Source: Microbacteriaceae bacterium (GTDB lineage: Bacteria; Actinomycetota; Actinomycetes; Actinomycetales; Microbacteriaceae). Taken from it: a DNA stretch of 64,000 bases. A model generated the notes under the pieces. The model was given only the letters and a program-made list of their open reading frames with translations. It searched no databases and had not been told where the DNA came from. The position numbers and the translations under genes were made by a program. The DNA lies in contig JAHBTA010000004.1 in assembly GCA_019638805.1 (NCBI GenBank), forward strand, positions 310,001 through 374,000, in the 5' to 3' direction. This document shows, piece by piece, positions 52,335 through 60,795 of the stretch (positions are counted from its first letter, which is position 1; the number at the start of each line of letters is the position of its first letter).

Positions 52335-53180
52335 TCACGCCTCGCGCGTGATCTCCACGGTCACGAACAGGCGGGACGAGTGCGGCCCGGCGTACACCCC
52401 GCGCAGCGGGGCCACGTCGTTGTAGTCGCGCCCGCGCCCGACGGTCACATGCCGCTCGCCGATGTCGATGCGGTTGGTGGGGTCGAACCCGCGCCAGTCG
52501 CCGCAGAACCACTCGAGCCAGGCGTGCGACTCGCCCGCGACGGTCTGCCCGATCTCGGCGTCCGGGTTCGGGTGCAGGTAGCCGCTGACGTACCGGGCCG
52601 GGATGCCGACCGCGCGCAGCGCCCCGATCGCCAGGTGCGTGATGTCCTGGCACACTCCGCGGCGGTGCTCCCACGCCTCGGCCGCGGTCGTGTGCACCCC
52701 CGTCACGCCGGGCATGTACTCGATGAGCTCCCCGACCGCCGTGCAGATCGCCAGCGCGGCGACGCACGGGGACTCGGCGGCCGCCACGGCATCCCGAGCG
52801 ATCGCGACCACCTCGCCGGGCGGCTCGGTGCGCGGGGTCTGCCCCAGCTGCTCGACGTACTCGGTACGGGTCTCGATCTCGTCGGCCAGGGTCTCCCAGG
52901 TCAGCCGGTGCTCGGGGTGCTCGCGCGGGCGCACCTCGACCAGGCTCGTCGCGGTGAGCGAGAGCTCGGTGTGCGGGGTCAGGATCTCGAACGCCGACAC
53001 CCGCGTGCCCCAGTAGTCGACGTAGGCGTGGCTCGACGAGATCGGCAGGATCTCGATGTTGGAGTACAGCACGAGCTGGCCGTCCGAGCTGACCGGAAGC
53101 ATGCGGGCCTCGTTGTACGAGGCGGTGACCTCACCGTCGTAGTGGAAGCCCGTGACGTGCGTGATGCGCAGCCGGTTCAC
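52335..53180 (-). CDS. transglutaminase-like cysteine protease-fold protein
   Basis: 281 residues. An N-terminal beta domain (about 1-90, HVTGFHYDGEVTASYNEARMLP) precedes a transglutaminase core with the triad C177 (HRRGVCQDITH), H219 (ESHAWLEW) and D233 (GFDPTNRIDIG). Proteins of this type in bacteria act as peptidases or amide-forming enzymes. GTG 53180 overlaps the alpha-E gene (GTGA). It forms a three-gene operon with alpha-E and a circularly permuted ATP-grasp protein, a set predicted by comparative genomics to make or process a peptide-like product. Confidence 0.92.
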   Translation of the reverse strand: MNRLRITHVTGFHYDGEVTASYNEARMLPVSSDGQLVLYSNIEILPISSSHAYVDYWGTRVSAFEILTPHTELSLTATSLVEVRPREHPEHRLTWETLADEIETRTEYVEQLGQTPRTEPPGEVVAIARDAVAAAESPCVAALAICTAVGELIEYMPGVTGVHTTAAEAWEHRRGVCQDITHLAIGALRAVGIPARYVSGYLHPNPDAEIGQTVAGESHAWLEWFCGDWRGFDPTNRIDIGERHVTVGRGRDYNDVAPLRGVYAGPHSSRLFVTVEITREA

Positions 53181-54106
53181 GTGGAGTCCCCCACCCAGCT
53201 GGCCACGTCGTTGGTGGGGAAGTAGCGCTGCCGGATCGCCTCGCTCGCGGCGCTCGTCGCGGACTGCACGTTGTCCATGTGCGCGGGCAGCTCGTCGATG
53301 ATGTCGGCGATCGGGCGGAACTCCAGCTCGCTGCGGATCTGGCCCAGCAGCCGCAGCGCCTGATCGCTCACCCCGACCCGGTCCGCGCGCGGCTCGATGT
53401 CGCGCATGCACTGCTCGGCTCGCATGACCGAGAACAGGATGCTGCGCGGGAACAGCCGGTCCAGCAGCAGGAACTCGGCCGCATTGCGCGCGCTCGGCAC
53501 GCCGCGATAGGTCCGCAGGTACGCCTCGTACGCGCCGACGCTGCGCAGGATGGTGGTCCAGCTCGGTCCGGATGCCTCGGTCAGCGAACGCGTGGCCAGC
53601 AATCGCGCGGTCATGTCCGCGCGCTCGATGCTCCGGCCCAGGGTGAAGAAGCTCCACGCCTCATCGCGGCTCGACGCCGACTCGAGGATCCCGACCGCGA
53701 GGGCGGAGCGCTCGCGCACCCAGCCGAAGAACTCGTGCACCTTGTCGCCCGCGACCTTGCGCGGCATGCGCGCCCGGGTCGTGTTGAGCACCTCCCAGAG
53801 CTCGGTGCTCACCACCTCGCGGGCCCGGCGGGCGTTCTCGCGCGCCGCATTGAGCGAGTATGCGATCGAGGCCGGCTGGTGGCGATCGACGGCCAGGATG
53901 CTGAGAACGTCGGCGCGCGTGATGTCGGCCCCCGCATCCGCCTCGGTGCCCATGACGCTCAGCAGCGAGCGGCAGGCGAGGTTCTCCTCGATCCACGGGT
54001 CCTCGAGCAGCAGCTGCAGGTGCACGTCGAGGATGCGCGCGGTGCCGTCGCTGCGCTCGATGTACCGCCCGATCCAGAACAGGCTCTCCGCGATCCGGCT
54101 CAGCAT
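53177..54106 (-). CDS. alpha-E domain-containing protein
   Basis: 309-residue all-helical protein. It begins MLSRIAESLFWIGRYIERSDGTAR, the alpha-E signature, and later has SFFTLGRSIERADMTARLL, an internal repeat of the same pattern. Conserved Arg/Glu/Asp residues suggest a catalytic or metal site, but no reaction has been established. ATG 54106 with GGAGGGACA upstream. It overlaps the end of the ATP-grasp gene by 7 nt and the transglutaminase gene by 4 nt. Confidence 0.92.
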   Translation of the reverse strand: MLSRIAESLFWIGRYIERSDGTARILDVHLQLLLEDPWIEENLACRSLLSVMGTEADAGADITRADVLSILAVDRHQPASIAYSLNAARENARRAREVVSTELWEVLNTTRARMPRKVAGDKVHEFFGWVRERSALAVGILESASSRDEAWSFFTLGRSIERADMTARLLATRSLTEASGPSWTTILRSVGAYEAYLRTYRGVPSARNAAEFLLLDRLFPRSILFSVMRAEQCMRDIEPRADRVGVSDQALRLLGQIRSELEFRPIADIIDELPAHMDNVQSATSAASEAIRQRYFPTNDVASWVGDST

Positions 54107-55869
54107 TGTCCCTCCGGGGGGCGCGCCGCCGCTCCTGCGGCGCACATTGCGAGACGCTCCTCGCCGCTCTCGTTGCTGCGCATGTCGTCACAGAACGCAC
54201 CGACGCGGTCGCCGCGTTCTGTCGATCTGTGCGGGCGTGCCGTCCGTTGCTGCTGCTGCTGTTGGACCTGGTCGTGGAAGGGGAGGGTTCGGGGGCTGTG
54301 GTCCTGGAGGTGGGACTCGGACGAGATGATCGGGATGCTCTGGGTGATCGCCGCCTGGTCGGCGACCAGCGCCTGCACGTCGTGGTCGCGCGTGAGCAGC
54401 GGTTCGTGGCCGACCACCCAGGTGTCCTTGGACCCGCCGCCCTGCGAGCTGTTCACGACGAGCTGGCCGGCCGGAAGCGCGACGCGAGTCAGCCCGCCCG
54501 GCAGCACCCAGACATCCGACCCGTCGTTGACCGCGAACGGGCGCAGATCCGCGTGGCGGGGCCGCATCCCGTCCTCCACCAGGGTCGGGATGGTGGAGAG
54601 CTGCACGACAGGCTGCGCGATCCAGCCGCGCGGGTCGCTCTTCAGGCGGGCGGCGAGCTCGGCGAGCTGCTTCTTGGAGGCATCCGGCCCGACGACCAGG
54701 CCCTTGCCCCCCGAGCCGTCGACCGGCTTGACCACGAGCTCGTCCAGCCGGTCGAGCACCTGCTCCAGCGCGCCGGGCTCCTCCAGCCGCCAGGTGTCGA
54801 CGTTGGCGATGACCGGCTCCTCCGACAGGTAGTACCGGATCAGGTCGGGAAGGTAGGTGTAGACGAGCTTGTCGTCGGCGACGCCGTTGCCGACGGCGTT
54901 CGCGATCGTGACGTTGCCGAGCCGGGCCGCGAGCAGCAGACCGGGCGAGCCCAGCATCGAGTCGGCGCGGAACTGCAGCGGGTCGAGGAACTCGTCGTCG
55001 ACCCGGCGGTAGATCACGTCGACCCGGGTCGGCCCGGCGGTCGTGCGCATGAAGACCCGCCCGCCCGAGCAGAACAGGTCGCGCCCCTCGACCAGCTCGA
55101 CGCCCATGAGCCGGGCGAGCAGGGTGTGCTCGAAGTACGCGGAGTTGTAGACGCCCGGCGTCAGCACCACGACGGTCGGGTCGTCGACACCCTCGGGAGC
55201 GGAGGCGCGCAGCGCATGCAGAAGCTTCTGCGGGTAGTCGCCCACCGGTCGCACGCGCATCGACATGAAGAGCTCGGGCAGGGTCTGCGCCATGACCCGC
55301 CGGTTCGAGATGACGTAGCTGACCCCGGACGGCACGCGCACGTTGTCCTCGAGCACGCGCCAGGTGCCGTGCTCGTCCCGGATGAGGTCGATGCCCGAGA
55401 CGTGGATGCGGACCCCGTTGGCGCTCGCGATGCCGGCGGCCTCGCGGTGGAAGTGGCTCGACGAGCTGATGAGTCGCGCCGGGATGACCCCGTCGGCGAC
55501 CGCGCGCTGCCTGCCGTAGACGTCGGCCAGGAAAAGCTCGAGCGCACGGACGCGCTGCCGCACGCCGGCCTCCACGACCGACCACTCGGCCTGCGGGATC
55601 ACGCGCGGCACCGCGTCGAGGGGGAACGGGCGCTCCTCCCCGGCGAAGTCGAAGGTGACGCCCTGCGCGAGGTAGCTGCTGGCGAGCGCGTCGGTGCGGC
55701 CGCGCAACTCGTCCTTGCTCATCCGGGCGAGCGCCGCGTAGATCTCGCGGTACGGCTCGCGGGCGTGCGCGTCGTCCGGGCGGGCCGGATCGGCGAACAT
55801 CTCGTCCCACGCGGCGGCGCCCTTCCGGGTGCGGGTCGATCGCCCGTAGCCCTCGAACAGGTCCGCCAT
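54100..55869 (-). CDS. circularly permuted type 2 ATP-grasp protein
   Basis: 589 residues. The permuted ATP-grasp core spans about 65-505 (VIPQAEWSVVEAGVRQRVRALELFLADVYG; LEDNVRVPSGVSYVISNRR; LVVKPVDGSGGKGLVVG; SSQGGGSKDTWV). It is predicted to ligate an amine to a carboxylate with ATP. The last 80 residues are unusual: VQQQQQQ, then a basic/Ala-rich tail that ends inside the alpha-E start. ATG 55869 follows TAGGCT by 6 nt (leaderless), back-to-back with the aldo/keto reductase promoter. First gene of the three-gene operon. Confidence 0.92.
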   Translation of the reverse strand: MADLFEGYGRSTRTRKGAAAWDEMFADPARPDDAHAREPYREIYAALARMSKDELRGRTDALASSYLAQGVTFDFAGEERPFPLDAVPRVIPQAEWSVVEAGVRQRVRALELFLADVYGRQRAVADGVIPARLISSSSHFHREAAGIASANGVRIHVSGIDLIRDEHGTWRVLEDNVRVPSGVSYVISNRRVMAQTLPELFMSMRVRPVGDYPQKLLHALRASAPEGVDDPTVVVLTPGVYNSAYFEHTLLARLMGVELVEGRDLFCSGGRVFMRTTAGPTRVDVIYRRVDDEFLDPLQFRADSMLGSPGLLLAARLGNVTIANAVGNGVADDKLVYTYLPDLIRYYLSEEPVIANVDTWRLEEPGALEQVLDRLDELVVKPVDGSGGKGLVVGPDASKKQLAELAARLKSDPRGWIAQPVVQLSTIPTLVEDGMRPRHADLRPFAVNDGSDVWVLPGGLTRVALPAGQLVVNSSQGGGSKDTWVVGHEPLLTRDHDVQALVADQAAITQSIPIISSESHLQDHSPRTLPFHDQVQQQQQQRTARPHRSTERGDRVGAFCDDMRSNESGEERLAMCAAGAAARPPEGQC

Positions 55870-55921
55870 GAGCAGAGCCTAGTTCCGCGCGGTTTCGGCG
55901 TTGTTGCCTAGGCTTGATGCC

Positions 55922-56842
55922 GTGAGCACCGGCGTCCCGACGCGCGGCGAGACCCTCGCCGCCACCCTCGAGAACCTCACCGTCGGCACCTCGCCGCTGG
56001 GCAAGCGTCCCGAGCGCGGCAACCTCCTCGCGGACGCCATGCTGGCCTCCCCGTACCGGCAGCTCGACACCTCGAACAACTACGCGGGCGGCGAGAGCGA
56101 GCGCCTGCTGGGCGACGCCATCCGGCGGCTCGGAGGTCTGCCCGATCACAAGGTCATCTTCTCCAAGGTGGACGCCGATCCGATCACCGGAGTCTTCGAC
56201 GCCGACCGGGTGAGCCGCTCCTTCGACGAGACCCGCGAGCGCCTCGGGCTCGACACGCTGCCGCTCCTGCACTTCCACGACCCGTACACGCTCGAGGTGC
56301 GGGACGCCATGGCACCGGGCGGCCCGGTCTCGGCGCTCATCGCCCTCCGCGAGGAGGGCGCCGTCGGCGCGATCGGCATCGCCGCCGGCCGCCGTGCCCT
56401 CATGGAGGAGTACGTGCGCACCGACGCGTTCGACGCCGTACTCAACCACAACCGCTGGACCCTGGTCGACCGCAGCGCCGACACCCTGTGGAACCTCGCG
56501 ACCGAGCGGCGCATGGCGGTTTTCAACGCGGCCCCGTTCGGCGGCGGCATCCTGGCCGGGTCGACCACGCGCGGGCCGCAATACGCCTACGCCGAGGCGT
56601 CGCGCCCCCTTCTCGACTTCATCGACCGGATGCAGGGGCTGGCTTCCGAGTGGGGCATCGAGCTCGCCGCGGCCGCCGTGCAATTCTCGCTGGGCGACCC
56701 CCGCATCCACTCGACGGTCGTGGGGATGTCCTCCATCGCGAGGCTGAACTCGCTGCCGGGTCTCGCGTCCGCGGAGATCCCGCAGGGATTCTGGGACGCC
56801 TTCCACGCGCTCGGGACGCCCCCCGCATCTCCCGCGGCCTGA
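55922..56842 (+). CDS. aldo/keto reductase
   Basis: 306-residue TIM-barrel oxidoreductase. RQLDTSNNYAGGESERLLGDAI holds the catalytic Asp and Tyr, K in VIFSKVDAD, and H in LLHFHDP. The fold resembles the D-threo-aldose/L-fucose dehydrogenase branch. It reduces or oxidises sugars or aldehydes with NAD(P)H. Start GTG 55922 follows TAGGCT by 7 nt (leaderless); this TAGGCT is the mirror image of the -10 of the divergent ATP-grasp gene. Confidence 0.9.
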   Translation: MSTGVPTRGETLAATLENLTVGTSPLGKRPERGNLLADAMLASPYRQLDTSNNYAGGESERLLGDAIRRLGGLPDHKVIFSKVDADPITGVFDADRVSRSFDETRERLGLDTLPLLHFHDPYTLEVRDAMAPGGPVSALIALREEGAVGAIGIAAGRRALMEEYVRTDAFDAVLNHNRWTLVDRSADTLWNLATERRMAVFNAAPFGGGILAGSTTRGPQYAYAEASRPLLDFIDRMQGLASEWGIELAAAAVQFSLGDPRIHSTVVGMSSIARLNSLPGLASAEIPQGFWDAFHALGTPPASPAA

Positions 56843-56845
56843 GCG

Positions 56846-57115
56846 CTAGCGGGGGCGGTAGGCGTCACGGCGGTGCTTGATCGCCACGACCTCCACCTCG
56901 ACCACGTCACCGTGGATGTCGTAGATGACTCGATACTCACCGCGTCGCGCAACGTACTTGGGGTGCAGCGGCGGATCGAGCCGCTTGCCGACCCTCTGCG
57001 GGTTCTCGGCGAGAGGCCCGAACATGAACTCGATCGCCGCCGCGGCGATCTTCTCGGGAAGCCGATCCAGGTCGCGCTTGCCGGTCGCCGTCAGCACGAT
57101 CCGGTAGCGGGTCAC
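56846..57115 (-). CDS. RelE/ParE-type toxin
   Basis: 89 residues with the RelE fold: RIVLTATGKRDLDRLPEKIAAAAIEFM (helical half), KRLDPPLHPKYVARRGEYRVIYDIHGDVVEVEVVAIKHRRDAY (beta half with basic catalytic-surface residues Arg/Lys/His/Tyr). Such toxins cleave mRNA on the ribosome. GTG 57115 overlaps the antitoxin stop (GTGA), which is the usual antitoxin-first coupled arrangement. It ends 3 bp from the convergent aldo/keto reductase stop. Confidence 0.92.
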   Translation of the reverse strand: MTRYRIVLTATGKRDLDRLPEKIAAAAIEFMFGPLAENPQRVGKRLDPPLHPKYVARRGEYRVIYDIHGDVVEVEVVAIKHRRDAYRPR

Positions 57116-57393
57116 ACCTGCTTTCCTGCCGCCCGCAACTCGGAGACGATGTCCTCCAGCGGGTAGACACGACCGGCCGCGCGGTCGGCTTCGGCCTCGC
57201 GGAGCTGCGCCATGAGTTCGGGGTCGCTGAGGATCTCGAGGGTTTCCATGAGTCCGTCGTAGTCGTCCGCGCCGAGCAGCACGGCGACGCGCGCGCCGTT
57301 CCGTGTGATCTCGAACCGCTCGTGGGTTGTGGAGGCGGAGTCGACGATGCGCGAGAAGCTCGCGCGCGCGTCGGCCACGGGGAGGGTGGTCAT
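57112..57393 (-). CDS. Phd/YefM-type antitoxin
   Basis: 93 residues. The N-terminal Phd/YefM DNA-binding dimer domain (VADARASFSRIVDSASTTHERFEITRNGARVAVLLGADDYDGLMETLEIL) is followed by an acidic/charged C-terminal segment that would wrap the toxin. It neutralises the RelE-type toxin and likely represses its own promoter. It lies 53 bp downstream of the hmuT stop codon. Confidence 0.92.
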   Translation of the reverse strand: MTTLPVADARASFSRIVDSASTTHERFEITRNGARVAVLLGADDYDGLMETLEILSDPELMAQLREAEADRAAGRVYPLEDIVSELRAAGKQV

Positions 57394-57446
57394 GTACAGG
57401 ATTCTAGCGCGAATGCCTATGATGCGGCTCTGCCCCTGACGCGCGC

Positions 57447-58544
57447 CTACGGCGCGTAGACGGCCCGCGCGAGCGCGTCGAGCACCGCGGCGGAGCGCGG
57501 CCCGAAGCCCAGCACGACGCCGTCGGCCATGTCGACGAAGCGCCGGTTCTGCCCCGCGGTCGTGAGCGCGAGCGCCGGCTTGGAGGCCAGCAGCCCGTCG
57601 ACGCCCCCGGCCGATTCGATGCCCTCCGTCATGACGAGCACCAGGTCGGGGTCGGCCGCGATGAGCGCCTCGTCGGTCATGGGCTTCATACCGTCCCAGC
57701 CGATCTCGCCGGCCACGTCGACCCCGGCGAGCGCCCGGATGAGCACGTCGGCTCCCGACTCCTCGCCGAACAGGTAGTAGATGCCCGACCCGCCGCGCAG
57801 GTAGAGGAACACCATGCGCACCCGGTCCGCCGGCGCCGCGGGGGCGATGGCGGCGATCTCGGCGACCTTCCGGTCGACCTCGTCTGTGATGCGCTGCGCG
57901 AGCCGCTCGCCGCCCTCGGCGACCCCGAGCGCCGCGGCGACGTCGCGCGCGAGTTGCGCTGCCCCCTCGAACGACGGCTCGTTCTCGACGAAGACGACGG
58001 TGATGCCCGCCTCGCGCAGTTGCTCGAGCACGTCGCGCGGGCCGATCGTCCCGTCGGTGATGACCAGGGTCGGCCGCAGGGCGAGCACGGACTCCGCGTT
58101 GATGGTGTGCCCGCCGCTGGTCACGAGCGGCAGCTCCTCGCTGCCCGGGAACGTGGTCGAGATGTCGCGCCCGACCAGGTCGGATGCGTACCCGAGTCCC
58201 GCGATCGTCGCGGCGATCGAGCCCGCCAGGTCGATCCCGAGCACGCGCGAGGCGTCGGACACCGTCACCTCGCGGGCGCCGCCCGCATCGTGCGAGGTCA
58301 CCGTGACCGGCAGTTGCTGCGCCGGCACCGGGTCGAGCACGTCGATCGCGTCGGAGGCCAGCAGCGCCGTGCTCGGGCCCACGTGAGCGCGCGGGTCGGG
58401 CGCGAGGTCGAGCTCCGCGAGCGGCTCCTGGCTGATGACCGGGGTGGGGCCGGATGCCTCCCCGCCGCCGGGCGCGGAGCATCCGGCCAGCAGCGCCAGG
58501 GTCGCAATCGCGACGCAGAGCCGCGCGACCCCCCTACTCCGCAC
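57447..58544 (-). CDS. hmuT: haemin ABC transporter substrate-binding lipoprotein
   Basis: 365 residues. The lipoprotein signal ends LLAGC with Cys22 lipidated. A class III (FecB/BtuF-like) two-lobe fold follows, with RVLGIDLAGSIAATIAGLGY, LRPTLVITD and FLYLRGGSGIYYLFGEES. It delivers haem to the HmuUV transporter. GTG 58544 lies within the end of htaA (11-nt overlap), so the two are co-translated. The permease and ATPase genes are not next to it but at 47037-48877. Confidence 0.9.
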   Translation of the reverse strand: MRSRGVARLCVAIATLALLAGCSAPGGGEASGPTPVISQEPLAELDLAPDPRAHVGPSTALLASDAIDVLDPVPAQQLPVTVTSHDAGGAREVTVSDASRVLGIDLAGSIAATIAGLGYASDLVGRDISTTFPGSEELPLVTSGGHTINAESVLALRPTLVITDGTIGPRDVLEQLREAGITVVFVENEPSFEGAAQLARDVAAALGVAEGGERLAQRITDEVDRKVAEIAAIAPAAPADRVRMVFLYLRGGSGIYYLFGEESGADVLIRALAGVDVAGEIGWDGMKPMTDEALIAADPDLVLVMTEGIESAGGVDGLLASKPALALTTAGQNRRFVDMADGVVLGFGPRSAAVLDALARAVYAP

Positions 58545-59316
58545 GGCGCCGCCCCCGCGCGACGAGCAGCGCGGCGCCGGCCAGCAGCACCGCGAGGCCC
58601 CCGGCCGCGCCTGCTCCGACCCAGGCGGCGGTGTCGTCCGCGGGCGCGGCCGGGTCACCCGTGCCCGGGTCATCGCCCGGCGCCCCGTCGCCCGGCGCGT
58701 CGCCCGGCGCGGCCACCTCGCAGGTGTCGCCCACCGGCATCGCGATGCTCACCGGGTCGAACGCGGTCCCGGCCTCGTAGTTCGCGAACGCATCGTGACC
58801 GGCCTCGGTCAGCACGGTGTCCGCGTCGATGGTCACGAGCGCATCGGCGCCGCCGGTCTCGGGGGCGGTGAGCTCCACGAACTCGGTGTCCACGGCATCC
58901 ACCTGGCTGCCGTCCATGGCGGGGCCGGACACGTCCAGGAGCAGCACCGCGCCGCCCTCGCCGTCGAACCGGATCGCCGGGTCGGCGATGGTGGTGTCGA
59001 GCACGCCGCCGTGGCCGGTGAAGCGCACCGACCCGGTGAAGCTGATGAGTCCCTCACCCGTGCGCGGGTCGTAGGTGCCCGAGCCGCCGGACCACGCGAA
59101 GGCCGGCGTCGTGTAGCTCGCGTCGCCCGCGGTCGTCCACTCGCCGTTGGCGATCTCGCCGTCGATGTAGGCGCGGAACGACTCCTTGAACCCCCAGGTC
59201 AGCGTGGCGCCTTCGACGTCGCACCCGGCCGGGGCCATGGCCTGCGCCGGGGCGGGAGCGCACACGATCGCGACCGCCGCGAGCGCGACGGCGACCGCGC
59301 TGCGCGAGGGGGCCAT
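58534..59316 (-). CDS. htaA: HtaA-domain haem-binding surface protein
   Basis: 260 residues. Signal peptide (about 1-26, ending AQA), one HtaA haem-binding domain (about 33-200; LTWGFKESFRAYIDG; the Tyr/His residues Y46 and H94 are candidate haem ligands), an Asp/Gly/Pro linker and a C-terminal helix with a basic tail that anchors it in the membrane. It collects haem and hands it to HmuT. Start chosen at ATG 59316 because TAAGAT stands 7 nt upstream; ATG 59325 is the alternative. The -10 lies inside a DtxR/IdeR-type box. Confidence 0.88.
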   Translation of the reverse strand: MAPSRSAVAVALAAVAIVCAPAPAQAMAPAGCDVEGATLTWGFKESFRAYIDGEIANGEWTTAGDASYTTPAFAWSGGSGTYDPRTGEGLISFTGSVRFTGHGGVLDTTIADPAIRFDGEGGAVLLLDVSGPAMDGSQVDAVDTEFVELTAPETGGADALVTIDADTVLTEAGHDAFANYEAGTAFDPVSIAMPVGDTCEVAAPGDAPGDGAPGDDPGTGDPAAPADDTAAWVGAGAAGGLAVLLAGAALLVARGRRRAE

Positions 59317-59326
59317 GGCATCCATC

Positions 59327-59345
59327 TTAGGCTTGCCTAACCTGA
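59327..59345. promoter_or_regulatory. DtxR/IdeR-type iron box upstream of htaA
   Basis: TTAGGCTTGCCTAACCTGA matches the DtxR consensus TTAGGTTAGSCTAACCTAA at most positions, with TTAGGC/GCCTAA as inverted arms. It covers the htaA -10 (TAAGAT, 59329-59324). Iron-bound DtxR/IdeR would block htaA-hmuT transcription when iron is sufficient. Confidence 0.8.
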
Positions 59346-59391
59346 GCCGCAGGCGTGTCGGCGGAACCGGGCGGGCGGATAGCCTGTGCAG

Positions 59392-60144
59392 ATGGACGGC
59401 GCCGGCTGGCTCACGATCGTGACGCTCGTGCTCAGCGTGGTCAGCGTCATCGTGGCCGGGCTGTTCTCGGTCCGGACGCAGCGGCTGAGCGCCGAACTCG
59501 AACGCGAACGCGAGGCCCGCATCGAGGAGCAGTCGGCGCTCAAGGCCGCCGAGCGCGTGTACGAACCGCTCGCGCAGTCGGCCGCCGAGCTGCAGTCGCG
59601 CATCTTCAACATCGTCGAGACCGGGTGGCTCGGCGTGCAGGAGCGCTACGCCAGCCACGGCGACTACGCCGCCGACTCGACCGCGTACCTGTTCGCGCAG
59701 TACTTCGGCTGGATCGAGGCGCGCCGCCAAGCCGTGCTGACCTCGAGCGGCGAGGGCGGCCGCGACATCGCCGTGCAGCGGCACATCGACGGGGTGCTCA
59801 AGGTTCTGCGGCGCAGCGAGGGCAGCGAGGGGTTCCTGTTCTTCACGACCGAGCAGCGCGCGATCGGCGAGCTCATGCTCAGCTGGGAGGTGCACACCGA
59901 GACCGGGGTGCGCATCCCGCACGTGATGGGGTACGCCGCCTTCACCGAGCGGCTCTCGAGCGACGAGGCCTTCGCGCGCTGGTTCGGCCCGGTGACGCGC
60001 GGGCTCGCACGCGTGGCCTCGGGCGACAACTCGCGGCTCATCGCGATCCAGCACGCGCTCGTGACCCTCATCGACGAGCTCGACCCCAAGCGCAAGTACA
60101 CGGCAGGCTTCGACCTTCAGCCCATCGAGCTCGGGCAGCCGTGA
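59392..60144 (+). CDS. membrane-anchored hypothetical protein
   Basis: 250 residues. One N-terminal transmembrane helix (about 6-26) is followed by a coiled coil (about 28-55, LSAELEREREARIEEQSALKAAE) and a soluble helical domain. I do not recognise the family. The ATG follows TAGCCT (59380-59385) by 6 nt (leaderless). It is divergent from htaA, with the iron box between them but closer to htaA. It is coupled by GTGA to the following hydrolase. Confidence 0.75.
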   Translation: MDGAGWLTIVTLVLSVVSVIVAGLFSVRTQRLSAELEREREARIEEQSALKAAERVYEPLAQSAAELQSRIFNIVETGWLGVQERYASHGDYAADSTAYLFAQYFGWIEARRQAVLTSSGEGGRDIAVQRHIDGVLKVLRRSEGSEGFLFFTTEQRAIGELMLSWEVHTETGVRIPHVMGYAAFTERLSSDEAFARWFGPVTRGLARVASGDNSRLIAIQHALVTLIDELDPKRKYTAGFDLQPIELGQP

Positions 60145-60773
60145 CCGATCACCTCATCGTGCTTCCGGGCGGCGGGTACCGGCGGCATGCGCCGCACGAG
60201 GGCGAGCCGGTCGCGGCCTGGCTGCGCGGTCTCGGGTTCGCGGCGAGCGTGTTCGCCTACCCGGTGAAGACCCGCCACCCCGCGGTGCTCGATGCGGTGC
60301 GCGCCGAGATCCGCCGGGTGCGGGATGCCGGGGCCGGCCGCGTGGGACTCGTCGGCTTCTCGGCGGGCGGGCACGCGGCGGCGCATGCCGCCCTCGCGCC
60401 GGGCACCGCACCGGAGGAGCGCGTCGACCTGGTGGTGCTCGGATACCCGGTGGTGTCGATGCTGCTGGACACCCACAAGGGATCGCGGGACAACCTGCTG
60501 GGGCCCGCGCCGACGCCGGGCGAGCGCGCCGCGGCATCCGTCGATCTGCTGGTCACGGCATCCGCACCGCCCTTCTTCCTGTGGCACACCGCGGACGACG
60601 CGGTCGTGCCGGTGCAGCACAGCTACCTGCTGGGCATGGCGCTCGGAGCCGCGGGCGTGCCGCACGAGCTGCACGTCTTCCCCCACGGCCGGCACGGTCT
60701 GGGCCTCGCCGAGGGGTCGGGCCTCCCGTCGCGCTGGACCGCGCTGTGCGAGGCCTGGCTTCGCGCCCTCTGA
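60141..60773 (+). CDS. alpha/beta hydrolase (acetyl-xylan/carboxylesterase-like)
   Basis: 210 residues. PGGGYRRHAPHEG supplies the oxyanion region, GFSAGGHAA the nucleophile, TADDAVVP the aspartate and HGRHGLG the histidine. Resembles small cytoplasmic esterases that remove acetyl groups from sugars. GTG 60141 overlaps the preceding gene (GTGA). Confidence 0.88.
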   Translation: MTDHLIVLPGGGYRRHAPHEGEPVAAWLRGLGFAASVFAYPVKTRHPAVLDAVRAEIRRVRDAGAGRVGLVGFSAGGHAAAHAALAPGTAPEERVDLVVLGYPVVSMLLDTHKGSRDNLLGPAPTPGERAAASVDLLVTASAPPFFLWHTADDAVVPVQHSYLLGMALGAAGVPHELHVFPHGRHGLGLAEGSGLPSRWTALCEAWLRAL

Positions 60774-60795
60774 CGCCCTCTGGCGCCCCGACGGA

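Noticed and set aside
55876..55914. AGCCTAG...CTAGGCT inverted repeat as an operator between ATP-grasp and aldo/keto reductase genes
   Set aside because: The arms are the two divergent -10 boxes (TAGGCT) of the leaderless genes, so the symmetry is explained.
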